DNA from: Styela clava
Taxonomy: Eukaryota > Chordata > Ascidiacea > Stolidobranchia > Styelidae
NCBI RefSeq assembly: GCF_964204865.1
Contig: NC_135259.1
Location: 5,466,974 to 5,530,973 of the forward strand
Reading direction: 5' to 3'
Length of the DNA stretch: 64,000 bases
Shown: in pieces, positions 25,940 through 37,689 of the stretch
Position numbering within the stretch: position 1 is the first letter of the stretch
How the letters are laid out: every line of letters begins with the position of its first letter
The notes under the pieces: generated by a model
The model's input: the letters and a program-made list of their open reading frames with translations, nothing else
Databases searched by the model: none
What the model was told of the DNA's origin: nothing
Program-made: the position numbers and the translations under genes

Positions 25940-26711
25940 CCGCCATTTTGTGTCCAAGAGTTCTATCGCTGTATGATCATAACTAAGTGATTTTAAACCT
26001 GCGATCGTTAAACAGTTGAATATAAAAAAAAAAGATGCTTAATTCGGAGCAAACTATCGCAGCGGCAAAACGAATGATCATTATTTTGGAAAATTAATTT
26101 AAATTTCTCAGATATCTCGGCTCGGCGGTATGGTCAGCATATACGAAGTTATGGTTAAAGTCATCCAACTTCACTTGATAAATCGACACCCAATAACACC
26201 AAAAATATTAAACAAAGAGATACACATTTTAATGTAAAAATCTCTGATGTAAGTATCTCTAATTGTACAGAACTTATTTTAACAAACTGACGGAACTACA
26301 CTACGGGAACTTGCAACTATTTGTTCAACAATGTGTACATTGTTAAAATATAATAAAAAAATATACGACATGCATGAAATGAAGGATATCGGCATATATC
26401 GAGGTTGAAAAAACAGAGAGAATTTATTTATTTCGTCAAACCAGAAAACAATAATAATGATACAATAACAAATAAATTATAAAACAATACATAATGCAAT
26501 TTTCGCTAAGAAAAAAAAAAATCTAGTGGATAGTGGAACTAACCAAATTTATTTTTGTGAGCGGAAGTTTGGTATATAGAATGTAATAAATCAAATACTA
26601 TACATCTTTATATTTTCGTTCAATGTGTGACGCGTAGAGTTTGGTATAAAAATTGCCAAACTAGTTTATCTATTTTATAATTGCCCAGTGAAAGTTATAT
26701 TTATCCCACAT

Positions 26712-26985
26712 TATACAGTACCGCATAAATAGAATTGTGAATAAATAATGGAGTTCCTACATGTGTGCTCAGAACAAGTACGATGATAGCAATTCAAATA
26801 TCACAGTGAATTGAATGATTGATTACACAGTACACACGAAAATATATGTGAATAGATTATGAAGTTCCAGAATGTGTGCACTGGAAAAGTACAAAGATGG
26901 CAATTCAAATATCACAGGGAATCAAATAATTCATTATACAGTACTAAATGAAAATATATGCGAACAAATTGTGGAGTTCCTGCAT
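26712..26985. repeat. 111-bp tandem repeat, about 2.5 copies
   Basis: Recurring landmarks are '(g)gagttcct' or 'gaagttcca' at about 26751, 26861 and 26974, 'caattcaaatatcacag' at about 26790 and 26900, and 'acacagta' or 'atacagta' near 26718, 26825 and 26935. The period is 110-112 bp. It lies about 350 bp past the stop of the P-type transposase gene and may be its subterminal repeat. Confidence 0.75.
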
Positions 26986-27335
26986 GAATCTAACAATCTG
27001 GACTGTATAATATATTATCTAATTGACTTGAGCTCTTGCTGCAGTTTTACTCGCATACTGTTTTTCAATAAGTTTATTTGTCACCTCTTTTGCGTGAATA
27101 TTTAACCTTATACTGACAAAACGTTTCAAAATTTTAAAAGCGACATTGTGGCAAGATGGGAAATTATATTTCAAGCAGTCAACTTTATCTATCAGAAAAG
27201 TAACTGGCGAACATATATTGTGGAGAGCATTGATATTGGCGCGAAATATAGTTTCTACTTCGCGCAAAAATAACATTGCTTTTCTGGATGGGTGGCATAA
27301 ATATTGAGTGAAACTATCAAATTTTCAAATTTTTA

Positions 27336-30300
27336 TCAGGTGTGTAAGACCGAAGTTAATAACAATTGTGGGCATTCATCGGGATTGACCCTTTCCATAG
27401 AAACAAACGCATCTTTGCAGATTCCACAGTCTTGTTTTTTCACTTCTATGAGCACAGCCCAACCTGATAAATAATACAAAGCATCCGCTTCACATGTGTC
27501 AAAGAAAACCGAGGCAGCACCAAGCAACACCTCCATTGCACTGGATTCGTCGCTTGTTTCTTTTTTAGAGTCGAATTCCTGGTTATCTAAATTTGTTTTG
27601 ATAAATTCGGGCAAATGGGGTGTATCATCGTTCTCGTAGTTTGTTGAAGTCGGGGTGCTCATGATTTTTGAGACGGAAATAAGTTTGACAGCCACACGAA
27701 ATTGCGTTGGTTTCGGGTGTTGAACTCCCTTGCCACGAACCTGAAACATAATTAAATATACTACAAACTTCTTTTGCAATGAATTAACATTTGAAATAAA
27801 ATTTAAGTTTCCATTATTACTTGTGAAAATAAATTTTCCAAGGCATCCTGCGTCAGCCTCCCAGCCATGAGAAAAATGACTTCACCATTTATTACCAGCT
27901 TCTGGTGTAGGCGTAAAATTGTAGTTGTTGACAAGTGCAATCCAGACTGCACAGGCTTCCATCCAGTCGCGACAAATTTCATATTTTTTACAACATGCAA
28001 TGCCTGAAATAGTGGTTACAAAAATGTAAATCAACATCATTTTAATGCTTGTCGCTTTGTAGTTTATTCCTCGAAAAAACTCCAAACTGGCAGCACTTAT
28101 TCTGATCAAACACCAACAAGAAAATACTGGTAACCACCCTATTTCTAATTTAAAATATTCACCTCAGATAAGAGTTCCAACTTTTTTTCAGAATTGACGA
28201 ATAGAGCATCTCCCATATGTCTGCAATTGGTTATATCAAACCAATTGTTCACAAATTCACAAAAGAAGGCGGCTGTCAAAGCAGTTTCATTCATAGATTC
28301 GTGGGCGACAAGTGCTCTCAAGGCCGATGCAGTGCTGTGGCTTAGTAACTGCAAAAATATAAAACGATGGAAACTGCAGTATCGAAAACCCATCATAAGC
28401 ATTTAAATTAATATTTACTTACCTGTGATGCAGTGTTCTCTCGCATTTTCTCATAGTGTGATGGATTGACATTTTTTCTCGCAAGTTTAGGTGCTAGTTT
28501 CAGTTCTTTTCCATCTTGCAACTCTACCAATGCATGGGAAAATTTTGAGGACACCTTAAGATAAAGAATGAAATGGGTTATATTATCTCCTAATTAAACA
28601 TACGTAATATGGTAACTAAGTACAGTAGTAGCACTCACTATTGAAGTTGGCAAATTATATTTTTCTACAGTAGATTTTGGTAGTTCCAGATCGTATTTCA
28701 ATAAAGCAGATCTCAAATTTTTTAGCAGATGAGGCACATCGGCCATAAAATATAAATTTTCTTCGGCAAAATAGGGATGCGCAACACATGATGAAACCTG
28801 AAACCTGTATAAGTGAAAAAAAAATATGAATGAACGTATTGTAATATTTCAACTAATAATAACATGCTATTAAATTTCTACCTGTTTGTAATTACTCCAG
28901 CTTCTTTCCACAATCCCTGATTGGATGAAGCCATGTCACTGACCACATTATCAACCTTGTATTCGCAATTTCCAAGATGGCAAATAATATTCTTAATCAT
29001 CCCCCACAGCTGGTATGGGGATACGGACATGCCAGTATAAAAATATGCTGAAATAGTAAAATGTTATTTATTACATAGACTCGATAAATATTATATCTTA
29101 TCAACGATGCCTAATTTTTAAACAAATTCTCTTTGTATGCTAATATTTCGGATATTTGGTACAAAGACCCGGCAAAAAACACCTACACCAGCGCTCAAAA
29201 TAAGAAAATTAGTAATTACACAGTGGAGATTTAGATTTTCAAAGCATTTCTAAATCTAGCTGGATAAGTACTATATTGTTATTTTAGAACGTGGCAGTGG
29301 TGTTTTTTTTTCTAAATGCCACATTTTTGCATTATTGGCGGAGATTTATACAAAATATCTTACATTTCTACTGACCTATTAGTTGCTTCCACTTTGTTGT
29401 TATTCCTTTAACCATGAAACATATAATATGGGATGCTACGGTGGAGTCTGGTTCTCTTGCTGTAGAAAACTCGGAATTAATGTATCCAATGAGACGATGT
29501 AGTCCGGGATCGAAATCCCCTGCCTTGGCAATTTGAATTTCATCAACCATCAAAGAACAAAGCTTTTCCGTCGCAGTCATATTCGTACCTTTTAATTGCA
29601 TCCATTCCAACAGAGTATGCTGTATTCCCGGAGCAAAGTCTAAAGCGACAATGCGCCGACACAGTGTACGATAGGATGGCAATGGGTAACCGAGACTGCT
29701 AAGGAATTTGTATCTGAAAGCAAAATGAAAAATGACTACCGAATTTTATACCTTCGTTTTGAAGTAATTTGAACAATATAACCATGGGAATTTGATACAT
29801 CATTACTTTTCGGAGAGACTGTAGTTCCAAAACCATAGCACATAATATGCTGTATATGTATGATGAAACTGACAATTATGTATAAATATGATTAACATAA
29901 TTTCACCCTTGCACTCCAGTTGCACACCGAATTTTTAGCGCTGTTGAAACAGTCTCATTTTCCCAAATAGCTGGCTTTTCCGATGAATTCTTCATTGCAT
30001 CCAATTGGTCTTTGTTTAAAAAACTACCAATCCTCAACTCCACATTATCTATTTTTTGCTTCAACTGGTGAATCTAGATTCTAGACGCATATGAACACAA
30101 TTGCAAGTTGGGGTAAACCATGAGGAAAATTTTTGATAAGTTATTTCCTTCTTATGTGGTATATAAACAACATACTTTGGCACTGTGACAGCACGAAAAC
30201 TGCACCTAGAAACAAACTCGAGAACTCCTGACTCATTTATCCAGATGGAAGTAACCAATATTTGTGGTTCATTTATTCTATAAAGATCTGTTGTGTTTCT

Positions 30301-31727
30301 TGAACTTAAAAACATAAGCCTACTTGTCTTTTTAGGCGTCGAATCTCAAGTTCCTTCTCTCTGCATTGAACACATCCATCATCAACCTGTTCCAATGTAT
30401 CTCCTCCACCTAACTCGCTGTTTTCTTCCATAGAAACTTCCAACATCTCGGTATTCTCAACAAATACTGCACCCTGAATATCGCTAACATTCTTCATTTT
30501 TCTACAGTAGCAATGCTCCTCAGCTATATCTATAAATATTTTGAGATGTATCTAATATGAATTTGAGCACTAACTTAGCTACGTAATTTTAGTAATAAAT
30601 ACTCACCACCTAGAGAAGCAATCTTTTTCGGCTCTGTAGACACTGTACGCTTGAGAACACGTCGCTGGCTTGTTAATAGTTTAGGACAATTTGGGACATC
30701 AAATAGAGTAGGAATCGCGTTTGGTTTCAACTTGGCTTTGCCATCTAATATTTTACCTTCAGACTGAGATTTCTCAAAATGATCCTAAAGAAGGATAGAA
30801 ATGTGTCAACATAGCAGTCAGTCAGTCAGTCGTTTATTTTTCACCAAAATGAAACATACACGTAATGCGAACAAAAATTAGAGAAAACATAAATAAAGGC
30901 ATTTCATGGTGAAGGGTGACGCTAAAAAACCAATGTTGGTTATCTAGCAGCGACACCTGTGATAAATGTCTAACTTTGATACAAGTAGAATAGAATAAAT
31001 CGAACACATTTAAGCAGTGAAGGAAAGAATGTCCAAGAAAATCCAAAACCGTAACAAAAAAGAGACTCCAGGCACAACCAGGGTAATCATGGGCAACAGT
31101 ATAGTAATATAACAGCAGTCCGACCACAGTCAGCGTCGTGAAACCCTACAAGAATATTGCTTTTGAGGCCGCGCGGTATGATAGTGGCCATGTACGCCGG
31201 GATACGTAATTAAGGCAGTTAGTTATTAAGAAATATATTTTGAAATATAAGCACATCTTGATGGTTACAATTATCTTAAATATGGGAGCAAGTTCAAGAA
31301 AGTATTGGCACTGTGGTATGGTTTCCAGAACTGGAGTCATTGGAAAATTTGAGGAAGGAATTGGTATTGGATGAAAATACAATCCAATTCATGTAAACAG
31401 AGAAATGGAAAATTAACAGGTAAATACATCATTATAAAATTATACACCATTATACACCATTATAAAATTCATGAGAACAATCGCCATGCACTACCGAAGT
31501 CAAAATTTACCTGAGCAATAAAAAATAAATAAATATGAAAGAGTTACACAGGCGTAAAACGTCATAAATGTTACCTGACACAGACAAGCATTTTTAGAAG
31601 GAAACCATTTGTCTCGACGGCAGTTGATTGACCATCGTTTACGCCTTGACGGATCTGTTGGGAACCTGAACATTCTTTTCCCCTTCTCATATCTTCCGGT
31701 GCAATTCGGTGCTGAGCATCCTACCAT
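27336..31727 (-). CDS. THAP9-like / P-element-type transposase, 756 aa, 11 exons
   Basis: Predicted DNA transposase or domesticated THAP9-like protein. Exons in transcript order: 31727-31575, 30784-30607, 30529-30324, 30064-29907, 29713-29376, 29047-28882, 28804-28639, 28554-28423, 28348-28163, 28003-27821, 27740-27336. Phases agree at every junction and no internal stop is needed. Exon 1 begins MVGCSAPNC, and exons 1-2 make a complete THAP zinc finger (Cys pair, C-x2-H as CQDH, and a distal P-x-L-F box). A Leu/Lys/Glu-rich coiled-coil-like region follows. The 'PLPSYRTLCRRI' motif, a MVDEIQI segment (probable first catalytic Asp), DMASSNQGLW (second), an 'ADVPHLLKNLR' motif and a C-terminal 'ALYYLSGWAV' plus CxxC region match the P-element/THAP9 family. 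Drosophila P transposase is about 751 aa and human THAP9 about 903 aa. The start was chosen at the Met before the first THAP Cys. I did not find terminal inverted repeats, so whether it is mobile or domesticated is open. Confidence 0.82.
30815..31440. other. Long first intron of the transposase gene
   Basis: This is the largest part of the intron between the two THAP-encoding exons. It starts with a (CAGT)n-like run near 30816-30830 and contains a short repeated 'tatacaccattata' near 31441-31460. Open frames in it have no domain support. Confidence 0.4.
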
Positions 31728-33378
31728 CCTGATTTTTTTTTCGTTTGTATCTATATACATTATTTTTAAAATAACAATTAGACTGAACAAGTTTATATTA
31801 ATTTAGGAGTTATAAAAACTAGTATTGGCATATTTGATGACGATGGTGATCCCATAGATATATATATGAAGTGTACTTCTCTCTCAAAATTTTCCGCGAC
31901 GTGTAATGCATTTCTTATTGTATTTGATTGAAATTAATTAACTACGGTACGTCAATCGGTAAATGATTAGAAGCCAAGTTTTCGTAACGACGCAAAGTAC
32001 AATTAGGCATTGACGTTCAGACGACGTTGTCCTGCGGAACGTTTTAAATTACGCAATCGCGAATTTTGTCGTTCACAGCTGGAGTTCCGATTATATCAGT
32101 ATCGTAGCATCGGCCGCGGTTGAGGTTAGTGACGTTTCACACCTGCGAGGGAAAACGATAAGTGTTTTACATAAGGAACGCAGAGTCGCTACGTTGCAAT
32201 TGCGAAACGTCGTTGCGTAACGAAGTAATTAAGGAACGTCGCTGTTTAACTCAAGTTTGCACAGCGGAATTGGAGAAACATTGAATAAAATAGCTTATAC
32301 AATTCTACTGGTGCACGATCCATTCAATCTAATCATACCATTCAAAAGCTATCTTCAACCTCTGCAAATGTGTCGATATCATATTAGGTTAAAATACAAG
32401 AACAAATCGGAGGTTTTGTTATTCAATTGAGAAGCTTTTCAAAAAAAAATTCACGCTTTTTAATTTTGCCGTTTTTGTATGATGATCGCGACATTTTATC
32501 TTCATCACATAATTATAATTAGTCTCATAGATTGTCTCTCAAACAATATAAAACTTGTGTAAATACCGGTATAATGTAAGGTTCGTGAGATATGGGGTTT
32601 CAAAGTTGCATAACTCACACGGGATACCAATATTGTTCCACTAGGCAAATAGCAAAAGAAAAATGCTAAACTTACCCGAATAAAATATAAAACAGTAACA
32701 AATCTCCGACTAAATTAACGAACGGAACCTGATCAGCAGACTGACTTTGTTGTGTATATGTTTTCTGGTGGACAAAACAAATAAACTCTCACTCCCTCCC
32801 TCTAAAACAGACTGAGGCTGCAACGTTCGCGCGATTTGCCGGACACATAATGGCGTCCGATATGCATCATTGCACTCGGTGTCTCCACTTGGTTTATAGT
32901 CACTTTGGTAGTAGTTAACCATGGTTTCGCAACGTCAATTCATGAGCGAAATGTAGAGCTCGAATAAATGGACCGGAAGTGGTAGATGAAGTTTCAATCA
33001 TTCCAAGTCCCAATTGATTCCAGTTTGAAGTTCAAAATTCATCAGTAAAGAGAATGTTTGCATTATGCTTGATAGCTGAATTGGGATATTAATGAATGAC
33101 AGGAATGAATAGCCAAAATCTGAAAATGCCATAACAATTCTGAAGTACATCAAGCGTTTTAAACTTGTTTAAAATGTGTGGATTTTCGTGAAAATTTGAA
33201 GTACATCAAGCGTTTTAAACTTGTTCAAAATGTGTGGATTTTCGTGAAAATTTACCGCGAAGATGTGTCAGTAGTTTGGTTTTATTAATATTTCTGGTTT
33301 GCGTTTTTAAAGTTAATACAGTAATAATATGTATATAGTACAGTAGCATAATCTGGCAATTAGCTATCTACAGCAAAA
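31728..33378. other. Intergenic region upstream of transposase gene and DPM3
   Basis: No supported gene. It would contain the promoters of the minus-strand THAP9-like gene and the plus-strand DPM3 gene. A 56-bp tandem duplication lies just upstream of DPM3 and is listed separately. Confidence 0.45.
33141..33252. repeat. 56-bp tandem duplication upstream of DPM3
   Basis: Two copies of a unit starting 'tgaagtacatcaagcg' begin at 33141 and 33197. They are almost identical (one T/C difference in 'ttgttt'/'ttgttc'). Near-identity implies a recent event. It lies about 130-240 bp upstream of the DPM3 start codon. Confidence 0.9.
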
Positions 33379-33672
33379 ATGACTAAGCTCATGGAATGGA
33401 TTGTATGTGTTGGCACTATTATGATGGTCTGGGCTATTTTCAGCTTCAGACTTATTGATGGAATACCGAAAAGATATCAAGAAGCAGCATTGCCAGTTCC
33501 ATTGTACTTGATTGTTGGTTTTGCCATATACTCGTTATGCGTCATAATCTACAGAGTTGCAACATTTAATGACTGTCCAAACGCGGCTGCCGAGTTGAAA
33601 ATTCAAGTTGTTGAAGCCAGGAAAGACTTGGAAACGAAGGGATTTAAATTTGGGTCGAAGAAAGATAGTTAA
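33379..33672 (+). CDS. DPM3: Dolichol-phosphate mannosyltransferase subunit 3
   Basis: Single-exon 97-aa protein. DPM3 stabilises and anchors the catalytic DPM1 subunit in the ER membrane for dolichol-phosphate-mannose synthesis, which feeds N-glycosylation, O-mannosylation and GPI anchors. The sequence starts MTKLMEWIVC like the vertebrate MTKL start. It has two hydrophobic segments (about residues 5-25 and 39-59) followed by the conserved YRVATFNDC motif. The C-terminal helix (AAELKIQVVEARKDL) is the part that binds DPM1 in the family. Length fits the roughly 92-aa human protein. A poly(A) hexamer lies only a few bases past the stop. Confidence 0.96.
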   Translation: MTKLMEWIVCVGTIMMVWAIFSFRLIDGIPKRYQEAALPVPLYLIVGFAIYSLCVIIYRVATFNDCPNAAAELKIQVVEARKDLETKGFKFGSKKDS

Positions 33673-33676
33673 CCCA

Positions 33677-33682
33677 AATAAA
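33677..33682 (+). terminator. Poly(A) signal very close to DPM3 stop
   Basis: AATAAA begins 4 nt after the TAA stop (33670-33672), which would give an extremely short 3' UTR. No other perfect hexamer is seen before the next MITE, although later non-canonical signals cannot be excluded. Confidence 0.5.
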
Positions 33683-34189
33683 TGTTAGATAAACCTATTT
33701 TTAAACATTGTTTATTGCTTATGCACCACATTATTTTGCAAAATCAAGTTTCTGTGCTGCAATACTGTAAAACTTCTGTTTCATGGATGACAGAGAAACA
33801 ATTTAAACTACTTGTGATCATTTTTCATATTGTCAATATTTCCATGATTTACTATTTTTATTACTCAGTACTACCTTCTGGAATAATTAGCTTCAGTCGT
33901 AACTCTTCCATTCTATGAGACTGTCAGGAAATTAAATGTTTAAAAGCGCTTTACTTTACATTCACACCCAATGCTTATTCCATTTTTTATTGAAAGAAAG
34001 TTACTTACTGTTTCCACATTTTCTATGATAACCTGATATTGTTTTGCATGCCTGGTTACAAAAAATTCATCAGATGCTGGCAACTAATTCTATCATATGC
34101 TTACATAGGTATTTTTTCCAAAGTGCTGATGACTACTTCATTTATATAAGCATTGTAAATAAAACAGAATTTTTACAAGCGAATTAATG

Positions 34190-34432
34190 TACTCCTGAAG
34201 TATGTGAACCAAGATGGCAGACACTGAAACGTAGTATATGTACCCGGTTAGGGGGCTCAGGCCATAATTTCAAGTAACCGAACCGTGTTGTGTAAAGGGA
34301 CTGAATTTTCCTATGGGCAGGGGGTATATTCACTTGGCTGACACAGGCAGTCACTGAACTTGTAATAGAACTAAAATAATGAAAATTGGAATAGAATTAC
34401 GGCCTAACCTGGTACACATACTACGAGAGTAC
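34190..34432. mobile_element. MITE, terminal-inverted-repeat family M1, copy 1
   Basis: Left end tactcctgaagtatgtg and right end cacatactacgagagta are imperfect inverted repeats, followed inward by 'ggtta' and 'taacc' segments. The internal 'cacttggctgacacaggcag' is shared with the copies at 35540 and 42652. There is no coding capacity. The TA at each tip suggests a TA target preference, but this is not proven. Confidence 0.7.
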
Positions 34433-34676
34433 CTGAATTAACTTAACAGTCACGAATACAATGAAAGATTTTTGCTTATTTATAGGAGTTCATGTGGAAA
34501 TAATGTTTATGTATTGCTAATATAAATGCATGAACAAATCAAACAAGAGCTTTTGCAATAACTACATCAACAGCTGCAGGACAGGTCAGACGTGTGTTTT
34601 AGCATGAATACAAAGATGGACGGTGCCTATTCAGGCAAACAGATTTTTGTGAAGTCCACACGCATTTTCTTTCAAT

Positions 34677-34682
34677 TTTATT
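34677..34682 (-). terminator. Poly(A) signal of NUBP1
   Basis: AATAAA on the minus strand, about 270 nt beyond the NUBP1 stop codon at 34952. Confidence 0.5.
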
Positions 34683-34951
34683 AATAGCTAAAGCTGCTAC
34701 CAGATTCTTACAGTAAAAGCATGTATTTGGATATGACAACTGCTTCAATGAAAGCGAGCATCACTTTAGATTTAGCTGCTTCAAAAAGGCAACAATAACA
34801 GGCTCAGCTTAATTTCACCAAAATAATGGGAAGTGATTTCTGGTTTTTATAGGCATCTGAATACTATGTCACAACTGGTCAGGATTCTTCACGTTCAAGG
34901 AAGGCAAAGACACCAACAATACCAAAATAATGATGTAGATTGAATAATATT

Positions 34952-36430
34952 TCACATGTTCAACTTCGTATCTTTACAAAAGGTTTTAATTTTATCCGCT
35001 ATCTCTAAATAAGCTTTGGTGGCTGGAGAGTCTGGTAATTCATCAAGAAAAGATTTTCCTTCATCGCAGCATTTGGCAATTCTTGGATCTAATGGGATTT
35101 TGCCAAGGAGATTCACATTCATCGATTTCGATAAGCTTTCAGCACCACCTGTGGTGGGAGGAAATATATGTGATGTTTTGGTGCATTTCGGACACACAAA
35201 CCAACTCATATTTTCAATGACCCCAACAATTGGAACGTTTACTTTTCTACAAAAATTGATTTCTTTTCGAACATCTGCTAGAGCCACTTCCTGTGGTGTA
35301 GTAACAATGACAGCACCATCCACTCCTGCCTGAAAAAAAATATTACAAGACTTACATCACTTTACTATAGTGCTTGACACTCAGGCCAGCCATATTGATT
35401 CCGTTACCACAAAAATAATTCAAAAAGCCAGCTGTGCAGCATTATATTCTAAATTATAGATTCTAGAGACAATCAACTCTCACACCCGTTTATTGAGAAA
35501 AATCAGCTGTAAGAGGATTACTCCAAGCTTTGTTATAGGTACTCTCGTAGTATGTGTACCAGGTTAGGCTATAATTTTATTCTGATTTTCCTTATTCTTG
35601 TTCTATTACGAGTTCGGGGACAGTCTGTGTTAGCCAAGGGAATATCTCCCTGTCCATAGGTTTCAGTCACTTTACACAATTTGATGTAAAATACACGAAC
35701 AAAATTAGTTACCTCGATATTGGTACACATACTTCAGGAGCGGCGTGTTATAACCAGTGATACATGTGTTTATGGCAGGATTGTTGCAAATTCGCACTAT
35801 TGAGATATTTTATACTAAGTTGGTTGGCCACAGTTTGTTTCTACCAACCTTTTTTAGATATTGAACAATTGAAAGATGTTCATCAGAGGTTCCTGGAGGA
35901 GTATCCACCAACAAGTAGTCAGTTTCCTCCCAATCTACATCTCGTAAAAATTGTTTGATTAGTCCATTCTTCTTTGGTCCTCTCCATATCACTGCATCCT
36001 TCGGACTTGACAGAAGGAACCCCGCTGACATCACAGCCAAATTGTCTTGAACATAAACAGGAGACCAACCGGAACCACTATTGTGAACTTGTTCACCTGA
36101 CAGACCCATTACCACTGGTATTGAAGGTCCACAGATGTCAATGTCCAACACTCCAATTTGATTTTCTTCATTTTTGGCAAAACTATAGGCTAAATGTGAT
36201 GTGACAGTGGTTTTCCCTACTCCACCTTTCCCCGATAAAATGAGCAATTTGTGTTTGACTGGTTCCAGTCTTTCCTTTATCACATCTATGTCTGGATCAG
36301 GTGGCTTTGGAACTGACGAAGCACAGATGCTTTGGTTAGGACACCCAGCACATGCTGCGGATTTACCAGCATTTTGACTTTCTGTACCAGGACAATGATT
36401 TGGTGCATCATCTGGTACATCAGCCATCAT
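34952..36430 (-). CDS. NUBP1: Cytosolic Fe-S cluster assembly factor NUBP1
   Basis: Two exons, 36430-35849 and 35329-34952, give 319 aa, against 320 in human NUBP1. It is a scaffold P-loop NTPase of the Mrp/NBP35 family that assembles Fe-S clusters in the cytosol with NUBP2. The N-terminal cysteine motif typical of NUBP1/Nbp35 is present (early Cys, then CAGC and a further Cys within about 15 residues). Walker A with the deviant lysine is [10 protein letters not shown], about residues 66-75. The switch-like [13 protein letters not shown] and the central CPKC cluster-binding pair are also present. The C-terminal [10 protein letters not shown] and [13 protein letters not shown] blocks match the family. 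The donor GTTGGT is non-consensus but keeps frame and domain continuity. The intron holds a MITE. Confidence 0.96.
35540..35740. mobile_element. MITE family M1, copy 2, in the NUBP1 intron
   Basis: Ends read tactctcgtagtatgtgtac and ggtacacatacttcaggag. The element is inverted relative to copy 1: its interior 'gacagtctgtgttagccaag' is the complement of copy 1's 'cttggctgacacaggcag' region. It lies wholly inside the single NUBP1 intron. Confidence 0.75.
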
Positions 36431-37689
36431 ATATTGAAAAATATTTAGTTTGCCAAGTAACTACCAGAACAGGATGCTGAAATGATTTGAAGATAGGCTA
36501 TGTGAATACTAAACAGCAATGACTGAATGAATACAGAAATATAGTTTTTGTTCAAGCAAGAGAAAGAAAGAAGGACAAACAAAAAAAGATACATAGAAGA
36601 CTAGGGAAGTGTGTAAAATTTATGTTCAAAAATTCACAAGAAATACAGGTAACGGTAAGCCTAGAGAGAGCCTGCTTACTAAATGAAAATTTAAAAATAT
36701 GGCAGTTGAATGGTAGTGGTACGGTACATTACTTTTGTAGTAAATTTGTCAGATCCATTGGGCTCAACTAAAAAAGATACTGATGACATAAGTTCACATC
36801 AAATCACATGTCTATATCGCTAAATAAGCTAGCAATCGCACAAAAAATGACGTCATGTTGGAAAGAAACGCAGTGTGCACATGCAACTGCAAGGTGTAAC
36901 TTAAAAAATCCAATCACACCACATTCAGCTGAAGGCAAGATAATTTGATAAGCAGATCAGAACACCCACTCTCGTGCAGTCCAAGGTTATATTTACCTCC
37001 TTAGTTGAAACCTGTACTCGTGAGCATCAAATTTTGCTCACCTCTAGTCAAAGTTTCGTCATATATATATGACACAGCATAATTTATAATGTGAAGCATG
37101 CCAGATTTTTCCATGCGTTACCGGTACTCAACTCGAGTGTCGAGTCCCTAGCAGTATGTAGCATTATGAAAGTAAGACTTATAATATTGCTGTTTTGTAT
37201 TTTTTCAATCATAATTATTGTTCAATAACTCAACTTTCGTATGCTAAACCCGGTATGAGTTATCAGAGTATATCTAATCATAGGCATTGCATAATTTTGA
37301 GTTTCTCATTGAAAGTTTTAAGCTGACATAATATATTGACCGATATATCAGAAACAATTACACTAATCTTTACTTTCAATATAAAATATGAGTTTATAAA
37401 CACTAGATGCCTGAGGAATATTGTTGTTGGGTACTGTATAATGCGATGATCTGGCAACTACCGAAAGAAAAATAATGATGAGATTGCATATCTAAGTGTT
37501 GGGAATGAAACAAGTCGCGAGTATGGCTTGTAAGTAGTTCGAGTACACGTTTGTTTATATGTTAATTTATATTCAATGAAGTTTGAATTGTAAATCCTGT
37601 AATTTCTTATCTAGTCAGATCGCAGCTTAATTGTCGCATTCAGTGGAAGCAGATTTTTGGCTATAAACCTGTGTCTGTAAAAATAAAAG
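36431..37689. promoter_or_regulatory. Bidirectional upstream region of NUBP1 and DESI1
   Basis: The two genes diverge from this 1.26-kb interval. It contains ATGACGTCAT at 36847-36856, a perfect palindrome holding the CRE octamer at 36848-36855. No TATA box is obvious at a convincing distance from either start. Confidence 0.5.

Larger units (their letters stand above)
23103..26700. other. Intergenic region downstream of plus CCP gene
   Basis: No supported gene. Contains a third diverged copy of the dispersed repeat (about 23205-23365). A segment with 'catatatttgagcattgctc' near 25033 is shared with intron sequence near 17955. There is also a perfect CRE-type palindrome at 25926-25939. Confidence 0.5.
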
